From contig JBBHKE010002961.1 of NCBI GenBank assembly GCA_037447655.1, positions 1 through 64,000 on the forward strand: a stretch of 64,000 bases of DNA. Direction: 5' to 3'. The notes under the pieces are model-generated. The model worked only from the letters and a program-made list of their open reading frames with translations. It ran no database searches and had not been told where the DNA came from. The stretch is from Zygnema cylindricum (lineage: Eukaryota > Streptophyta > Zygnematophyceae > Zygnematales > Zygnemataceae). Numbering within the stretch: the first letter of the stretch is position 1; the number at the start of each line of letters is the position of its first letter. A program made the position numbers and the translations under genes. This document shows positions 1-11,777 of the stretch, one piece after another.

Positions 1-377
1 TCCTTTTTTTTGTTTGGACGTGAATCGCCATTGACGTCATCTCGCGTCAACAGAAACGTCGCGATATGATTCATGTTGCCGTACGATTAGTCGCCGATGA
101 CTCAAATCCGTCCATACCAAACCATCGGTAAAAAGGGGGGCGGACGTTTCGTCAAAGTTCCAAAGAAGATTTAAGTTTACATTTTTTTACGTTCTATTTT
201 AGATGATTTTGATTGGCTATTTGATAATGGGTTAGCATTTAAAAAAAATTCGTTACAGTACGGATCATTCATTCGGGACACGACTTCCTGTTTTTTTAAA
301 GTCGGATTTCTGCATTCTGAAAAGGTTTTTCGGAAAAGAAGATGATTTACCACAGTTCAAGTTTTGACGCCCTTGAC
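1..377. other. unassigned AT-rich sequence
   Basis: I see no gene, RNA or repeat that I can support here. The stretch is AT-rich with short homopolymer runs, and it ends where the 31-bp repeat begins. Confidence 0.4.
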
Positions 378-470
378 CGTATGTTTTGTCCGTCGCTACG
401 CTCCAAATCGTATATTTTGTCCGTCACTACGCTCCAAATCGTATATTTTGTCCGTCACTACGCTCCAAAA
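378..470 (+). repeat. 31-bp tandem repeat, three copies
   Basis: Three adjoining 31-bp units start at 378, 409 and 440. Each begins cgtatNttttgtccgtc and ends acgctccaaa. The second and third are almost identical; the first has two or three changes. The short open frames across it are a by-product of the repeat and are not a gene. Confidence 0.9.
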
Positions 471-741
471 AGGTTGACAGCCGAGCGGTCGACCTGTTTG
501 GCGCCCCTGTTTTTGTTGTTTTGCGGAATGAATGGTACAAGATCATTCGTTTCCTCATCTCATTCATCATCCATTTCTAGTGTGAATGCAGCAAATTTCC
601 CAACGTAGCACCTACATTTCATTATGTTACACAGTTGTGCTACGTCATGGTGGTCCATAGACTGAACCATTTAGATTGTGCGTCGTCAGATTCATCTAAT
701 CGAGCGGTTCGCGCGACGCCTCACGTTCTGTGACGTTACAC
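471..741. other. unassigned spacer
   Basis: Spacer between two tandem repeats. No coding region, RNA gene or mobile element was recognised. Confidence 0.4.
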
Positions 742-1482
742 CTTATCACAATCCGATTACACCAATGTTTCGCAAAACACACAACACACTTTTTTTTGAT
801 AAATATACACCAGATTTTCGCAAAGCACACTTTTTTTGATAAATTTACAGCAGTTTTGCACAAAATACACCGTTTTTTTGATATATTTATTCCAATATTT
901 TTCCAAACACACTTTACTTTGATAAATTATTACCAGTTTAGATTACAAAACACACCTTATTCTTATAAATATACACCAGTTTTTCGTGAAACACACCCTT
1001 TTTTGGTAAAATTTACACTAGGTTTGTGCAAAAACATATTTTTTTGATAAACGCGTTTTCCTTAAAACCCACAAAACACCTTTTTTTGTTAGATTTACAC
1101 CAGTTTTGCGCAGAACACACCTTTTTTTTTATAGATATACACCATTTTTTTGCAAAACACACCTTTTTTGATAATTAACTCCTAGTTTTTCGCAAAACAC
1201 AATTTTCTGATGAATTTACACCAGTTCCCTAAAACACACTTTTTTGATAAATTTACACCATTTTTGTGCAAAACACACCTTTTTGATTGATTTGCACCAC
1301 TTTATTGCATAACACACCTTTTCGATAAATTTCCGCCATATTTTTGCAAAACACTCCTTTTATTGATACATTTACACCAGTTTTGCGCAAAGCACACCTG
1401 GTATAAATAGATTACTCCAGTTTCTCACAAAACGCACCTTTTTTAAAAAAAGTTTACACTAGTTTTTCGCGGAAATAATTTT
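742..1482 (+). repeat. degenerate minisatellite, unit about 40-45 bp
   Basis: A degenerate tandem array of roughly 17 units. Each unit has the order acaccagtttt, cgcaaaacacacc, a T-run, then gataaattt. Unit length varies mainly through the T-run. Base substitutions are scattered among units, so the array is old. Open frames through it, for example 730-1047, exist only because the unit lacks stops in one frame. Confidence 0.85.
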
Positions 1483-3259
1483 GAAGGACAAAATGTTTTG
1501 CATTCTCAATGTCTGTTAGCTATCCAAAACAAATTGAGAAAAAAAATTCACGGACAGCAAGGGGAACGGCACGTCATCACTATTTTGTTTGGAGTGGCCC
1601 ACATTTCAACTTCCAATTTTATGGTCCTATGTTGTGTATGTCTCAAAGCTCCCCAATTCCCTTCTTCAACTGCCGGAAGTTCCTCATGAGTACAGCCATA
1701 CGTCATCGAAAGATAATCGCTAATGAATGTAAGAACCTTATTGGGGTAACTTCAGTTGAAGGATGCGGTCGACTTTCCTCCTCTCCTGCTTGGCTTAATG
1801 CTGCACCAACCTCTGCCTCACTTCACTTGACGTTTCCACTATTTTTTGTAGCATTCGCTAACCCTAGCTCAGTCGCACGCTTCACTTTCCGTGCTACACT
1901 GTTTGAAAACGAGTACACTATACCATACAAACCATTTATCACAAATTATCAAAGATTTTTGCCACAATTGAAACGCCTACATTTATCAATCACCACAATA
2001 AATATCGTGGGTAAATCTGGATTTGAGGACTCTAGGATGACGGACACTACATTAGGTTCAGACAGTCTGTCTCTGAGAGTAGAAGCATTTGGCAATTAAA
2101 ATATCAGCAATTTATGCCTCGGAAATTTTGTTACCTTGATAGCAATTTAACTAAGACATGGCAAGATTGTAGCTGGTTAACAGTCGAAATCGACAGAACA
2201 ATGTAAACTTCAATTCATTTCGCTATGGCTGGTCAAACCAGCCACTAGAGAAAAAAAATGGACGAGTCGAACAAAAGTACGGTCCAAAAGCTTGGATTCG
2301 CCAAAGTTGAAGACTAAAGTACGTTGCCATGGCATGAAATTGAAAAAGAAGTGCAAAAGAAAGAGAAACCGGCACCTTTCATCAACAGATATTGAAAGTT
2401 ACAAAGCACAAATCATGAAAAAAACAATACAAAATTAGTAAGCGTTACCCTTCAGTCAAAATTTCCATTTGTAGCCGCTAAACTGTCAAACTTGAACATC
2501 TGACCTCGATTTCACTGAGGATACCCAAACGTATTGTGGCAATTTGGCGATTGCAAACCATCACTGCCCGTAAACCTGTTCCTACAAAATACTAGAGGTT
2601 TCTCCTAATCAATCGTGAGGTGAAATATATGCAACAATTTAACGGGGTGTGCACACAACCCGTTACACCCGTGATACGTAAATTTGACAATAGTGGCTCA
2701 TGAGTCGTCTGCTAAAACACATTGGATGAACTACAATGGTCTACGACACTAGGAGACCATACTGCTAAGGGAAAAAAGACAGTATAAAAAACGATTGGAG
2801 CATCGACGTGCCCAGATTGCAGGATTCAAGGGAAAAAACAGCCAGGACTTCTGACTGGTAGAGAGTTTTTTAGGGCTAACTCCATTGCACGACAAGGAAC
2901 AAATTGACTCCCTGCAGTTTTCGATGTTGACCATAGGTTTGCGTTGGTTGGAGACTCTCCCTTGCCGCACGCTACGTCTCCAACAAGCTGCGAGGAAAAA
3001 TGGCGTCCCTCTTTGAAACAAAAAGTGAAGACCCCCAAGGACAGCACTTATAACAAAGAAGTGTAGCCCGTTTTCCAATTTTCGCGGATCGGTATCTCTC
3101 CTCCAGCAATTCTAAACAAAAGCTCGTACCAATACCTTGCTTTTGAAAGATGTATGGCCAAGCTATGGATATATAAAAAAGGTTTCGAATTGTAAATGTA
3201 CCCATGATGGTGTTCCTTTGCCCCGAAATCCCAAAGAATAAAACATTTAGTTACTATAA
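1483..3259. other. region downstream of the TZP-like gene
   Basis: This lies 3' of the minus-strand TZP-like gene and should hold its 3' UTR next to 3260. A 196-codon open frame at 1509-2099 (+) has no domain I recognise and looks like chance. Short minus-strand frames at 2749-3205 are also unassigned; one could be an alternative 3' exon, but I could not join it to the gene in frame. Confidence 0.4.
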
Positions 3260-6200
3260 TTAAGAAGGCCAGTTCTGACGCTCCCGGAACTTTGCCTCGA
3301 TCTCATCAAACATAATGGTTGGACGACCAGCTCCATTTTGCCACTCCAAAAGCTCCACCTGCCAGAAACCATTTCCAGAAACTGCTAAGAGACGACCTTT
3401 GCAAGTAAGTAAATGATGCAGCATTCTATTTTTTTATATTCAGGGCAGCATGGAGAGATACAGATAAGGCAGGTGAAACAACAGGAAAGAACAATATGTA
3501 CCTCGGTGAACGGTTTGTTTGAAACGTACTGCCCATCCACCGTATATTCTCCGTCCCCAAAATCAACCACAAGCGTCATAGCCTGTCCCACTGAACGTTT
3601 TCGTGGGGCACCTGAAATAAGATGGGTTTAAAACAACAGAAAGGTTTGAGGCCAGAAGTCCGAGTCAAATTTCAAGTAGCCTTTGGAATGAAGGTTGTAT
3701 GAGACAGGAAACAGAAAAAGAGTGCCATGGAAATTATGGGAAGAAAACTGGAATGCTGCAGAGTGGCGGAAGCCCACCTGTAATACGAGCCATACGATAA
3801 CCAGTACCACTTGGGTCCTCCTGTCTCTTCCCAAATCGGAGACGAACAAAATAACCCTTGACTTTCCCCGCAAAAGAAGGTAATTCCGCCCATCTGACAA
3901 ACCAAACATTACCCAATAAAAATCGGGCAAATTAGAGCAGCCTTCCCCCTTCAGAGAATTCAATTTTCTTGAGAAAAAAACTAGCGTTTTCTCCAAACCC
4001 ATATTGTTACACTATATTCTGTCCTATTCAAGCATCCAGCAGAACATTTCAATTCCCATTCCAGTTCAAATAAACTTCTCATCTCCTATCAAACAAGTCA
4101 TGTACAAATGTACAATAATTGCTTAAGCTCAAAACCACCAGCATGAACATTGGAATGCAAATTACAAACAAGTAAAACATTGCGTATACATACAACTGAT
4201 GTCATGGGCAAGCTTACAGCACTAATATTTCGTCATCCGATACCATACAACTGCCAAGTCCTGTCCTTGTTTCGAAGACCTAAGAGTCTGTCCCTCACTC
4301 ACTTGAGCAAATCTTTCCTCAAAAGCCGGATTGATTCGACACCCTCCAGCAAACCAGCAGGTTTCTCTGAAGTGGGATTAAGATTATTTGGCATCCTGCT
4401 AGTCTTCTCAGCTTCCAGGCCCGCATCTAAACCCTCCCCATCCAAAATCTCTTGCTCCTGTTTCTCCCTGGATTGCCAATTTTGCTCTCTTACAATCGTC
4501 CCATCAGGAGTAAGCCCTGGGTCATTCCTCTCATCTCTTCCCAAAAAATCCACTTCTTTTAACCTTCTTCTTTCCCAAGCTGATGACCGTTCCCCACCGT
4601 TACGGCTAGCCGTTCTTTCTTCACCTTTCCAGTCATTCTCACCCCATTTTTTAGAACTTTTCTTGCCACTGTCCTCTCTCCCTTCTAAATCTGCCTCTGT
4701 GGCCGACAAGTTTCTAGCAGTGACCTCTTCCTCACAGCCTCCACCTTCTGTGAACCTGCCCCCTTTTTCTGCAGAATGCCTGCAATTTTCCCCATCAAAC
4801 CTATGGAAACTGCACTTCTCACAGACAATTGGTAAAACCCCACTTGCAGAGCTATGCCCTCCGTGTTCGGAAGTGACACATAAATTATTGCTGCAAAGCG
4901 AGAGCATTTCATGGCCAATAAGATTCCCCTCTCTTCTTTGTCCCGATGAAGACTCTCGTTCTCGAACTTTGGCTGCTGCTTCCGAGCATGTAAGCACACA
5001 ATCCGCTCCACAGTGTCCAATTTCCAGACATCGAAGGCAAACTGGTTGCTTAGTAGAAGAATTCCCACCGAGAATATCAGATTGATTCTCTAACACAGTA
5101 CCTCTTGTCGCAGATGTTGGTCGGAGTTCTATTCGTTGTTGCGAGCCAGGGGAAAAGGCGGGGACAACCTGAGAAGAAAGGTCAGAGGAAGGTCCAGTGG
5201 TGGGACTCGGACCTGAGCCAAGAGACGCTTTTGAAGTGACATTGATTTCCATAGCCATCGCCCTTTTCACAAGCATAGGTAGCTCACAGTCTCTTGTCTC
5301 AGAACAGAGAACAAGAGGGTGACCAGGCAAATTACAGAATGGACAGGCATGCCCTTCCTCAAATGATCGTACGGCGCTAGGGGCCCTTGTGTTTAATGCA
5401 AGATGAGCCGAACTCGCCAGAGACAACTGTCCAGATGAATCTCCCCCGGCACCATATTCTTTTAAGACTGCTGCCCGGCTGCAAGCACTTTCTAACCGCC
5501 AAGCCCTCAAAGAAGCCTGACTTGCCGCATACTCGGCCGCCCCGAGCCCACGGAGACACTCCTCTCCTGACCCATTATCTGCTTCCTTCTGTGCAACCAT
5601 CATGCAACCTAAAGGTCCAAATGGATGACCACTATTGCCCATTGTTCCTTGCAATTGGCGGATAACCCCACTAAATCCGGATCTTCCCAAAGAACCTCGT
5701 AAAAAAGGCCCTTCAGCAAAAGGTTGAGGCATCCTTATACCTACACCAGAGTTAGGTTTCTCTGACATCTTTTGCACATCTGTTTGATACCGCAAGTATG
5801 AGTTGTAAAGAGGTGCTCCCCTAGCTCCACCTAAATTTCCATCTGAAGGCTTATCACTACCTGCCATGGGGCTTTGAGCAAGTAGAGAGTTGTTCTGCTG
5901 TCCCTTTGCCGCTTGAAACAATTGTTTATCACCAGCTTGACTGCTGCCTTCTGCAAGATCCCCACTACCAGTTCTGAGGGAAGCCTTACCAGAAGGGCCC
6001 ATAAAGCGACCAATCCAGCGATCTCGAAGTCTGTCCTCAGCAGTCACACCAGATGCAGGCATGGATGACGATACAATGCCAGGCAATGGAGTCGAAGAAA
6101 GTTTCCCAATCGCCGTTACTGTGGTTCCTGTTCCAGTCGTCCCACTCAGGCCTTCTCCTGTATTGGGAGACACCGATGGGAGTCCATCTCCTTGCTGACT

Positions 6201-8737
6201 TCTATTAATGGCTTGTGCAGTGTTGCCAGCTGACACTGCCCAGCTACCTGCCTGTTGACCAACAATATGGACACCATTTCCCTGTCTCGAGACTGGACCT
6301 AACCTTTGCTGCCATCCTCTTCCCCTTGCCAATTCTTGCAATTCCTCTCCATCCACAGATGTTTCACGGGGTCCTGCTAACTGCCCTTCTGCCTCTGGGT
6401 AGAGAACCTGTTCAACCTGTTCCGACCAGAGAGGTGATGCTGACGGCACTACTTGAATACCATGACTGCCCTGATTCTGAAATGCTCGACCTGCTCGGTA
6501 AGGTTCATCTGAATCTCCCCCGCGAAGGACCTGCTCGTCAGTGCCTCCACTTCGGCTCTGTACTGCTGGAACTTCCACATCCCCAGGATGGAGACGTGCA
6601 GTCCGGCGTGGAGGTACAGTAGTCACTGGAGCAGATGCATCAACAACTCTAAGGATATCTCTCTCCCCTTCCAAAACATTTGCAGCTGGTAAAGGCATGT
6701 CTCCCTCAGCAACCATATCTGCCCGTCTCCCGCCCTCTCTTGCCACTACATCTGATGCTGCAACATTGCCTGCCCCATCTCTTGTAATTCCTTCAGCTGT
6801 CATATCTCTTTCTGTTTCGCCATGGAGGGAAACCAAAAGATTGTCACCAACCCGAGTTGCAACTAAACCTGAACAATTCTCCATCCTTCCAAGAATCGGA
6901 TTATCTCCATGAGTACGAGTATCAGGTATCACCGTCTCTTTTGCAACATCACCAGCAACTGACTGACAGAAAGGAGCACTGATACCTTTCTCTTTGTCCC
7001 CGTGCTGAGCACCACTGTCACCGCCCACTAGGGTGGTGTTCCTTTTCAAACCCAACTCTCCTCCTGCACCAGTAGCCCCAAGCCTTGTTGCTTTTCCCCT
7101 CTGTACTGCTTTTACCCAGCCACGAAAGGAGCCAAAACCAGGCAATGATTCCTTCTCTGACGTTCCAACTTTCGCAGCATCACCAGCAGCCAATGGAAGG
7201 CTCGTCCTGCTTGGAAACTGCTCTCTCAAAAAGCCGTTCGTCTCTTCTTTCTTAAAAGACACTGCGTCTGTGAAGTGTCGAATTACTGTGAAGCCCTTGC
7301 TTGTGCAGTCACTCCTGTGCTTCTTTGATTTTTTATTCCTGCTGCCACTCCACTGGTCCTGATCTTGTCCCCCATCCCTACCGTTTCCTCTTCCTGGGCC
7401 TGAGCTTTGTCCTTTCTCATACGACGCACCAGCGAGATGTTTTTCGCCTCTCTTCTTGTCGTCACGCCTCCTTTCCTCTCTTCTTCTCTCTCTGCATTTC
7501 CGTTTTTCCTCATCAAAATTTCCAGTAGAGTTCTGCTGATTGCTTTCAGATGCCTCCTGGTGAAGTTTCATGGGCTGATCAAAACCACCAGATTCATTGC
7601 AAGCTTTATCCAACCCTGTTGATCCTGCGCCTTCTTCGCATGAAGGCTTTCCCTTACCTGACACACTCACTATCTCTGCATCCTCTACCATTTCCCCTGG
7701 AGGATGGCTGAACCTAGCTTCGCCATTTGCTCCACTGAAGGTATCGCATGCCTTAACTATGCCCTTCTCTTTTTCTGTGCTAACAATTACCCGATTCCTT
7801 AAGTCTTCATTCTCAGATGCTCCAAGCTGAGCAGAATGGCCACAGTTTCGATTTGGTAGGCTAGGTCCTCCACTAACCGCCAGGACAGGCACCTCTCCGA
7901 AAAGTTCATTTCCATCTGCAATAACCTTCTGTCTCTTCGCAGGTCCTGCCAGGCATGACACCCAACGGTCAAAAGACCAGCTGTGCAATACAGTTGCATA
8001 AAAGAATTTAGCATTCAAATGTCAACCATAACTGTGTGAAAAAGTAACACCTGAGGGAAGGAATGCAATTGCACACATGATAACATTTAGATTTGCAACT
8101 GACCTTGCAGATCCTGCGACAACCTTGAAGGCTGTAGGTGGGTTGGAAAGGTAGGGTTCATGGCAACTCTGTTGCCAGCTGCAGTCTCCCATGCATTCAA
8201 ACTCGGTGCTCTCAGAAGCGTCAGACTTGTCGGACTTCCTCTACCCCCTTGCCGTTCAGAAAATTCGAATGAAGAGTGGTTTGGACTGAACCGCCTCGCC
8301 GCATGAGCACTCGAGGGGGAACGAAAATCGAATCCTACCCTGCGAGCAGACACTTCATCTGAGCCGTCTACTGGTGGCCAGGTAGAATGCCCTCCCTCTG
8401 GGAGAAAGGGTCCAGGTGGTTGACTCGGGCCTTGAACAGAGCTCCTGTCGCCAAACCAGCTGCCAGTCAGAGGCTGGTTACTAGGGCCAACAGGAGCTTC
8501 CAAGACCGAGCTTCCACCCTCAACTCTTGATGACGGAGTCCACGGTACTGGAGAGAAACTTCCATCCCCAGGAAAGCTGCCTTTCAAATAATCCTGAAAG
8601 TCAAGCATACCTTTGCTATGACCCTGAGGAGAACCATTTCCATAGGCGGGCGACAACGTTGCCTTCTGGACCAGTGAACCAGTCAATTCGGTGAATTCAC
8701 CTGGTGTGCACGTGGAAGCTTTTTTATTGTTTTCCAT
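3260..8737 (-). CDS. TZP: TZP-like protein: tandem CCHC zinc knuckles plus Plus3 domain
   Basis: Five-exon gene read on the minus strand: 8737-8104, 7945-4303, 3893-3778, 3611-3502 and 3396-3260. The first four exons join at GT/AG sites in matching phase (1, 2, 1). The start is the ATG of MENNKKAST at 8737; an ATG five codons upstream is in frame. The product is about 1,540 residues, longer than Arabidopsis TZP. A long polar, Gly/Ser/Glu-rich N-terminal region is followed by two CX2CX4HX4C knuckles (CPFCNLPGHPLVLC near residue 1080, CLRCLEIGHCGADC near 1180), then another Cys/His cluster near 1250. A Plus3 domain starts near 1426: WAELPSFAGKVKGYFVRLRF, then YRMARITG, then QYVSNKPFTE. In Arabidopsis TZP is a nuclear protein in phytochrome light signalling and photoperiodic growth; the role here is inferred from domain order. 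The last exon, encoding GRPTIMFDEIEAKFRERQNW, fits Plus3 C-terminal flanks but is one base out of phase with FTE. Confidence 0.85.
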
Positions 8738-10599
8738 GCTAATCAATATCACAGACTACTTTTTTGCCTGTGAAACCCTGCCCCTCATCCTTGATTATCT
8801 ATTCTTGATTGGCTGCATGTGGGCAAGAAAGCGGGATATCCCCACTTTATCGTGGAAGAAGGCTGCAGTAAAACCTGCTATTGGAAGCAATAAAGAAACA
8901 AATTTCAAATTAACTTTGCCATTTACAAACACGTCATCCCGACTCAGGTGGAAACAATAATCAATAGCTATGAACAAATTCCTTGACCTTAAAGAAACTG
9001 TGATGTAAAAAATATCTCTGCAACTTTTCATCAGACAATTTAAAGAAAAGTCAAGAGATGTTTGAATCTAACACATGCTCAGGCTGTGAAGAAAAGGTTT
9101 GCTCTGCGGACCATCAACAACCCTCTGTTGAGATATCATCCTCGAATGCATGACTAATATTCAAAAACTGATCACATTTACAATCAACAAGATTGAATCT
9201 TGTACCTCGTTCCAAAAGCTTGAAAAGCGAGATGTCAGCCCGCTGACTTGCAGAACTTCTAACCGTCCAAACCTACATAGAAAGACCTGCTGTAACACTG
9301 ATTTAAAGGAGAGCCAGAATCCCAGATAAGTATAATAAGACTTACTTCAGAGCTAAAGGGTGAAAACTTCGACAGTAGGTCGCATAAACGAATGCTTTCA
9401 AACTACAGACAAATGTAGACTAACAGATACTCTTGTCAGCTGTTCACCTCATGGAAAAAGAAAACATAGATGCCTTCGGCAACCAAAGGAAAATACATTA
9501 TGCTTACATACAATGTAAGTCTCGGAATAACCCTACTTACCGAATTTTCTGACAGTAGCAAGCACTTTTCTTCGTTAAGGGTTCAATCCCAACGGAGAGT
9601 GAAGCAGCAAATCATTCTCGACAAAGGGTCATCACCATCGTTCTCTCCCATGAGGTTGGAGGCTAAGTGGCAAGCATAAAAGCTTCAAATCGTCATAAAT
9701 GCAATGATAAAATCAATATACACAAGAAGTTTTTAAGCCGAAGTTTTTAAGTAATTGACGTAAGAGTGACAGACCTCTGAAGTTAGATTATTAGCATCAA
9801 GTGATGCAATAAAACGACCTACAATACCCTAACATAGAAAACCGTTAATCAGGAAACCATGATTCAAAACACAATCGTTTGGAGTAAAATCTATCCAAAC
9901 CAAGCCGTATGTAAGACCCTGGGAGTTGAACAATGCTAATCCCATAGCGCAGAGGAATAGGCACAACCTGCTGACGTATCCAGCAGACAGCAGCTGACAC
10001 GTCTACAATATTTGGCCTTCTCAATCCTGCAAACCCTAAAGTGCAAAATCAATAGAAAAGAATCAAAAACGTACTATGACAATGAGAGGTACGGCGAGGA
10101 GAAAAGTGCTATGTGCACCCACTTTTCGGTCTTCCTGACTCTTTATCCCATGGGAACAGTGAATAAATAGCTGTTTTTACGGGTTCCGGGACCGGTCTAT
10201 GCATGCGAAAACAATTTTGTGCACTCTTTCAGTACAGTTTTAAATTCCACAATCGAGGGTTGGGTCGTTACTGTAGTTCTCGAGTTAAAAGTAAAACCAC
10301 TCGCCACGTTGCAGCATTTTTTCCTTTCCCGATATCGGTTTTATAAAAACATCTGGGACGTTCAAAAGTGACTGAACGCTCCAGATTTTTAAAAGCATGC
10401 AATGGAACGCATCGCTAGTTCAGTGATTCCGCACCTAAAACGGACAGGGCCGCCCATGTTTTATGAATTCTTACAAAATCATCAAGATATGACACTTTGG
10501 ACCAATGATATTTTACAAAGTTTACGCCCATTGGTCCGAAACCACTGGCATCACATGGGCAGGAGCATAGTCACGCTAAAATCTGTCCTATGAAAATGT
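8738..10599. other. upstream region of the TZP-like gene
   Basis: Sequence 5' of the minus-strand TZP-like gene, expected to hold its 5' UTR and promoter. No open frame here shows codon patterns or domains I recognise. I could not place a transcription start or TATA box with confidence. The far end, 10400-10599, is the flank of the hAT-like element and is also unassigned. Confidence 0.4.
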
Positions 10600-10607
10600 C
10601 CATCCAG

Positions 10608-11038
10608 TAGTGTTGGGTATCGGGTAGTTTCATATCGCGATAATTTCGATATTCGATATATCGAATATCGATCGAGCAGATTCCTCGATATATCGTACCG
10701 GGACCAACATGAATTATCGCGATATATATCGCAAAAATTGCGTGTCCGTACAGTCATAGTACGGAAACCGTACGAAAAAGCGTACGAATAATCGTACGGA
10801 AAATCGTACGGATATCCCCCCTCCCCCCCCCCCCCCCCCCCACACTGAGCGCTCAGTGGGGGGGGGGGGGGGGTTTAAATTATAAAATTTTCATTTTCGA
10901 TATATCGTCGATACGATATATCGCCGATATATCGCGATAATTTGGTTTTCGATATATCGAAGCGATATATCGATTATCGGGTACTTAAAAATCGATATAT
11001 ATCGAATATCGGCAATAGGTCCTCGATACCCTACACTA
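10608..11038 (+). mobile_element. hAT-like non-autonomous element 1
   Basis: A 431-bp element with terminal inverted repeats: tagtgttgggtatcgg on the left and the complement ending cgataccctacacta on the right. It is flanked by a perfect 8-bp target duplication, ccatccag, at 10600-10607 and 11039-11046, the length made by hAT transposases. The body consists of nested palindromes built on cgatatatcg, a cluster of six GTAC sites (10748-10809) and a central C-run/G-run hairpin. It has no coding capacity, so a transposase would have to act in trans. Confidence 0.85.
10816..10873. repeat. C-run / palindrome / G-run hairpin inside hAT-like element 1
   Basis: A run of about 26 bases, nearly all C, leads into the perfect 16-bp palindrome cactgagcgctcagtg and then a run of about 16 G. 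The whole can fold into one long GC hairpin, or the runs could form i-motif and G-quadruplex structures. The run lengths may be affected by sequencing. Confidence 0.8.
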
Positions 11039-11046
11039 CCATCCAG

Positions 11047-11769
11047 AGAACCTGAGAAAGTCCGTTGCACATCCAAAACAGACGTCGCCACGAGATCTTA
11101 ACAATCACAGGTTGACTTGGATATTCAAGGTTCTATGTAACACTACAACATGCAAATCCCTTCATGTATACCAATATTTACCCCTTGATTATTGGGAGAG
11201 GATCCTGACCGTCCAAGGCTCGTTTTGCCATGAGAATATATTTCTTGTACCCTACCACACATTTGCACTTCGTTTTAATCTGGGGCGCGTCGCTCATTGC
11301 TACAGGTTCAAGACCATCCCGACCAAAATCATCCCGGGTGTGTATCGCCACCCAACGACGCCTTTTTGCCTTGCCTTTTTTCTAAAATGGTAAAGCAATT
11401 CTAGTCGCATTTGTCTCTGGTGACAACGATAATTAATCGTCGATCTTTTTGTGAAGATCTTGAGTCGTTGAGTGATTTGAGTTTTGATTGGCTTTGTCAT
11501 GTTCCAATTTTGATGTAATGAAAAGAGACACGTGGTAGAATCCTACTTGTTGTATTTCGCGTGGTTGTAATGCATAGATGTCTCACTCGTACAGATTTTG
11601 ATTTTGTATAGATTTTCAACCTTTCGTAAAATGCATATACTTTTCGTACAGACTAAATGTAATATAATAATGTACGGAATTTATTCAAATAAAGGGTTGA
11701 ACGTACACCGTGATTCGCTATAAAAGCTAAAATCTATTTTGGGACAAAGGTTTAACGCCAACAAAAAGT
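11047..11769. other. unassigned spacer between hAT-like elements
   Basis: No gene or repeat that I can support. The region is AT-rich, and its small open frames show no recognisable domain. Confidence 0.4.
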
Positions 11770-11777
11770 CAAAAAAT

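Noticed and set aside
742-1482. CRISPR-like array
   Set aside because: The units are degenerate, directly adjoining and without unique spacers. There are no cas genes and the context is eukaryotic.
1509-2099. 196-codon plus-strand open frame
   Set aside because: No domain, no recognisable homology pattern and an overlapping frame with similar composition. Treated as chance.
2749-3205. Extra minus-strand exon of the TZP-like gene
   Set aside because: Short open frames exist, but none continues the Plus3 region in phase and no motif supports them.
4150-5085. 311-codon plus-strand open frame
   Set aside because: It lies antisense to the long TZP-like exon, where zinc knuckles and matched splice sites support the minus strand. 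Its Ser/Leu/Pro-rich composition is the mirror of the Gly/Glu-rich coding strand.
10402-10593. 63-codon open frame next to hAT-like element 1
   Set aside because: Short, no domain, and flanked by unassigned sequence; not supported.
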